49,689 nucleotides of DNA from Deltaproteobacteria bacterium. Lineage in GTDB: Bacteria > Myxococcota_A > UBA796 > SXON01. Location of the stretch: NCBI GenBank assembly GCA_947490345.1, contig CANLGL010000037.1, positions 1 to 49,689 on the forward strand. Direction: 5' to 3'. The position numbers and the translations under genes are program-made. Of the stretch, positions 49,283 through 49,689 are shown piece by piece. The notes beneath the pieces are model-generated. The model was given only the letters and a program-made list of their open reading frames with translations. It had not been told where the DNA came from and did no database searches. Each line of letters begins with the position of its first letter. The first letter of the stretch is position 1.

Positions 49283-49689
49283 TCAGCCTTTGACGCGAGC
49301 GTCCCCCACCCGGCGCGTGACCCCGTGGGCATCCAGCCACTCCAAAAGCGGAATCGCAGTGCGCCGGCTCTGCCCGGTGAGCGCCTTGAACCCCGCAGGT
49401 TCCAGCGTCGGGTGGTCCGCGAAGTAGCCGCGCACCAGCTCCCCGAGCTGCACGAGTGTTGGACCGGAGTAGGCCCGACCCGCGATCAGCTCGATCTCGC
49501 CTCGGTCGCGGAGGAGGAACACCAACGCTTCGTGGTCGGGGCGCTCGCTCGCCACCTCAGCGCCGTCGTACCCAGCCGCCTCGGCAGCGGCCAGGACCGA
49601 GGCCCTCCACGCGGTCTGGTCAGGGCTGAGGTGCACCTCCCAATCCGGCAACCGAACGCGGCCCCCGTCGAGCCGCACCCGGCCTTCTG
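49283..49689 (-). CDS. selB: selenocysteine-specific elongation factor SelB, C-terminal end (partial)
   Basis: The reading frame stays open to the right edge, so only the last 135 codons are in the window. They encode two of the C-terminal winged-helix units of SelB: RLPDWEVHLSPDQTAWRASV, then LVQLGELVRGYFADHP, FKALTGQSRRTAIPLLEWLD and GVTRRVGDARVKG. The last unit binds the SECIS hairpin of mRNAs containing selenocysteine codons. Its presence implies that the organism uses selenocysteine. It is convergent with the glycosyltransferase gene. Confidence 0.88.
   Translation of the reverse strand, partial: EGRVRLDGGRVRLPDWEVHLSPDQTAWRASVLAAAEAAGYDGAEVASERPDHEALVFLLRDRGEIELIAGRAYSGPTLVQLGELVRGYFADHPTLEPAGFKALTGQSRRTAIPLLEWLDAHGVTRRVGDARVKG

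Noticed and set aside
1..49689. CRISPR array, tRNA, rRNA, insertion sequence or prophage
   Set aside because: No regularly spaced direct repeats, cloverleaf sequences, transposase or phage genes were found on reading both strands; the repeats seen are palindromic and few.

Overview
The window is a dense, high-GC stretch of bacterial chromosome. Codon third positions are strongly G/C, intergenic gaps are short, and many neighbouring genes overlap by 4 bases (ATGA, GTGA or TTGA). The gene content points to a deltaproteobacterial, probably Myxococcota-like, organism. Lipoproteins carry Asp/Thr/Gly-rich 'DTGDTAD' spacers. Secreted proteins combine MopE-type metal-binding repeats with FG-GAP or beta-helix domains. 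There is a CotH-type lipoprotein, a DUF4388 plus degenerate-receiver regulator, and GldF/GldG/DUF4340 genes. This assignment is an inference from content; no rRNA or tRNA lies in the window. No prophage, transposase or CRISPR array was seen.

Layout. 0.1-4.3 kb: a zinc-ribbon protein, then a leftward gldF-gldG-DUF4340 type ABC-export operon that lacks its ATPase. 4.3-9.2 kb: a membrane glycosyltransferase-like protein, a small hydrophilic protein, a metallo-beta-lactamase-fold hydrolase and a large FG-GAP lipoprotein. 9.2-13 kb: an orphan gene and a leftward sulfide/persulfide operon (SQR-like flavoprotein, ArsR-rhodanese regulator, MFS transporter) with a candidate operator. 13-15.2 kb: glpD and a small lipoprotein. 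15.1-21.1 kb: three SGNH/GDSL-type proteins, one tiny membrane protein and a sulfatase-fold lipoprotein with an altered active site; I consider this the best candidate for an undescribed surface-modification system. 21.2-25.3 kb: a frameshifted small gene, ruvX, a MoaB fusion, a repeat-rich gap and a CotH-NPCBM lipoprotein. 25.3-30.9 kb: a MopE/beta-helix lipoprotein, then eutB-eutC-eutL with no other microcompartment genes, and a beta-propeller-like lipoprotein. 31-38.7 kb: Mrp ATPase, DUF502, thiO, a pseudo-receiver regulator, pabB-thiE and an NtrC-like protein lacking the sigma-54 contact region. 38.7-43.4 kb: a rightward housekeeping operon (mltD, moeA, thioesterase, maf, yggS). 43.4-46.6 kb: a leftward operon of a nuclease lipoprotein and three uncharacterised proteins. 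46.6-49.3 kb: a Wzt-type polysaccharide-export ATPase and a glycosyltransferase. The right edge cuts the C-terminal end of selB.

Several themes link the genes. Molybdenum cofactor (MoaB fusion and MoeA) and selenocysteine (SelB) are compatible with formate-dehydrogenase-like metabolism elsewhere. ThiO, ThiE and PabB supply thiamine and folate precursors. EutB/EutC need adenosylcobalamin. The SGNH/sulfatase cluster, Wzt-like ATPase, glycosyltransferases and MltD all act on the envelope. Three classes of extragenic repeats or palindromes were found, including an 85-base palindrome built of ten phased heptads. Several operon starts show a -10-like hexamer only 5-6 bases before the start codon, which suggests leaderless mRNAs.
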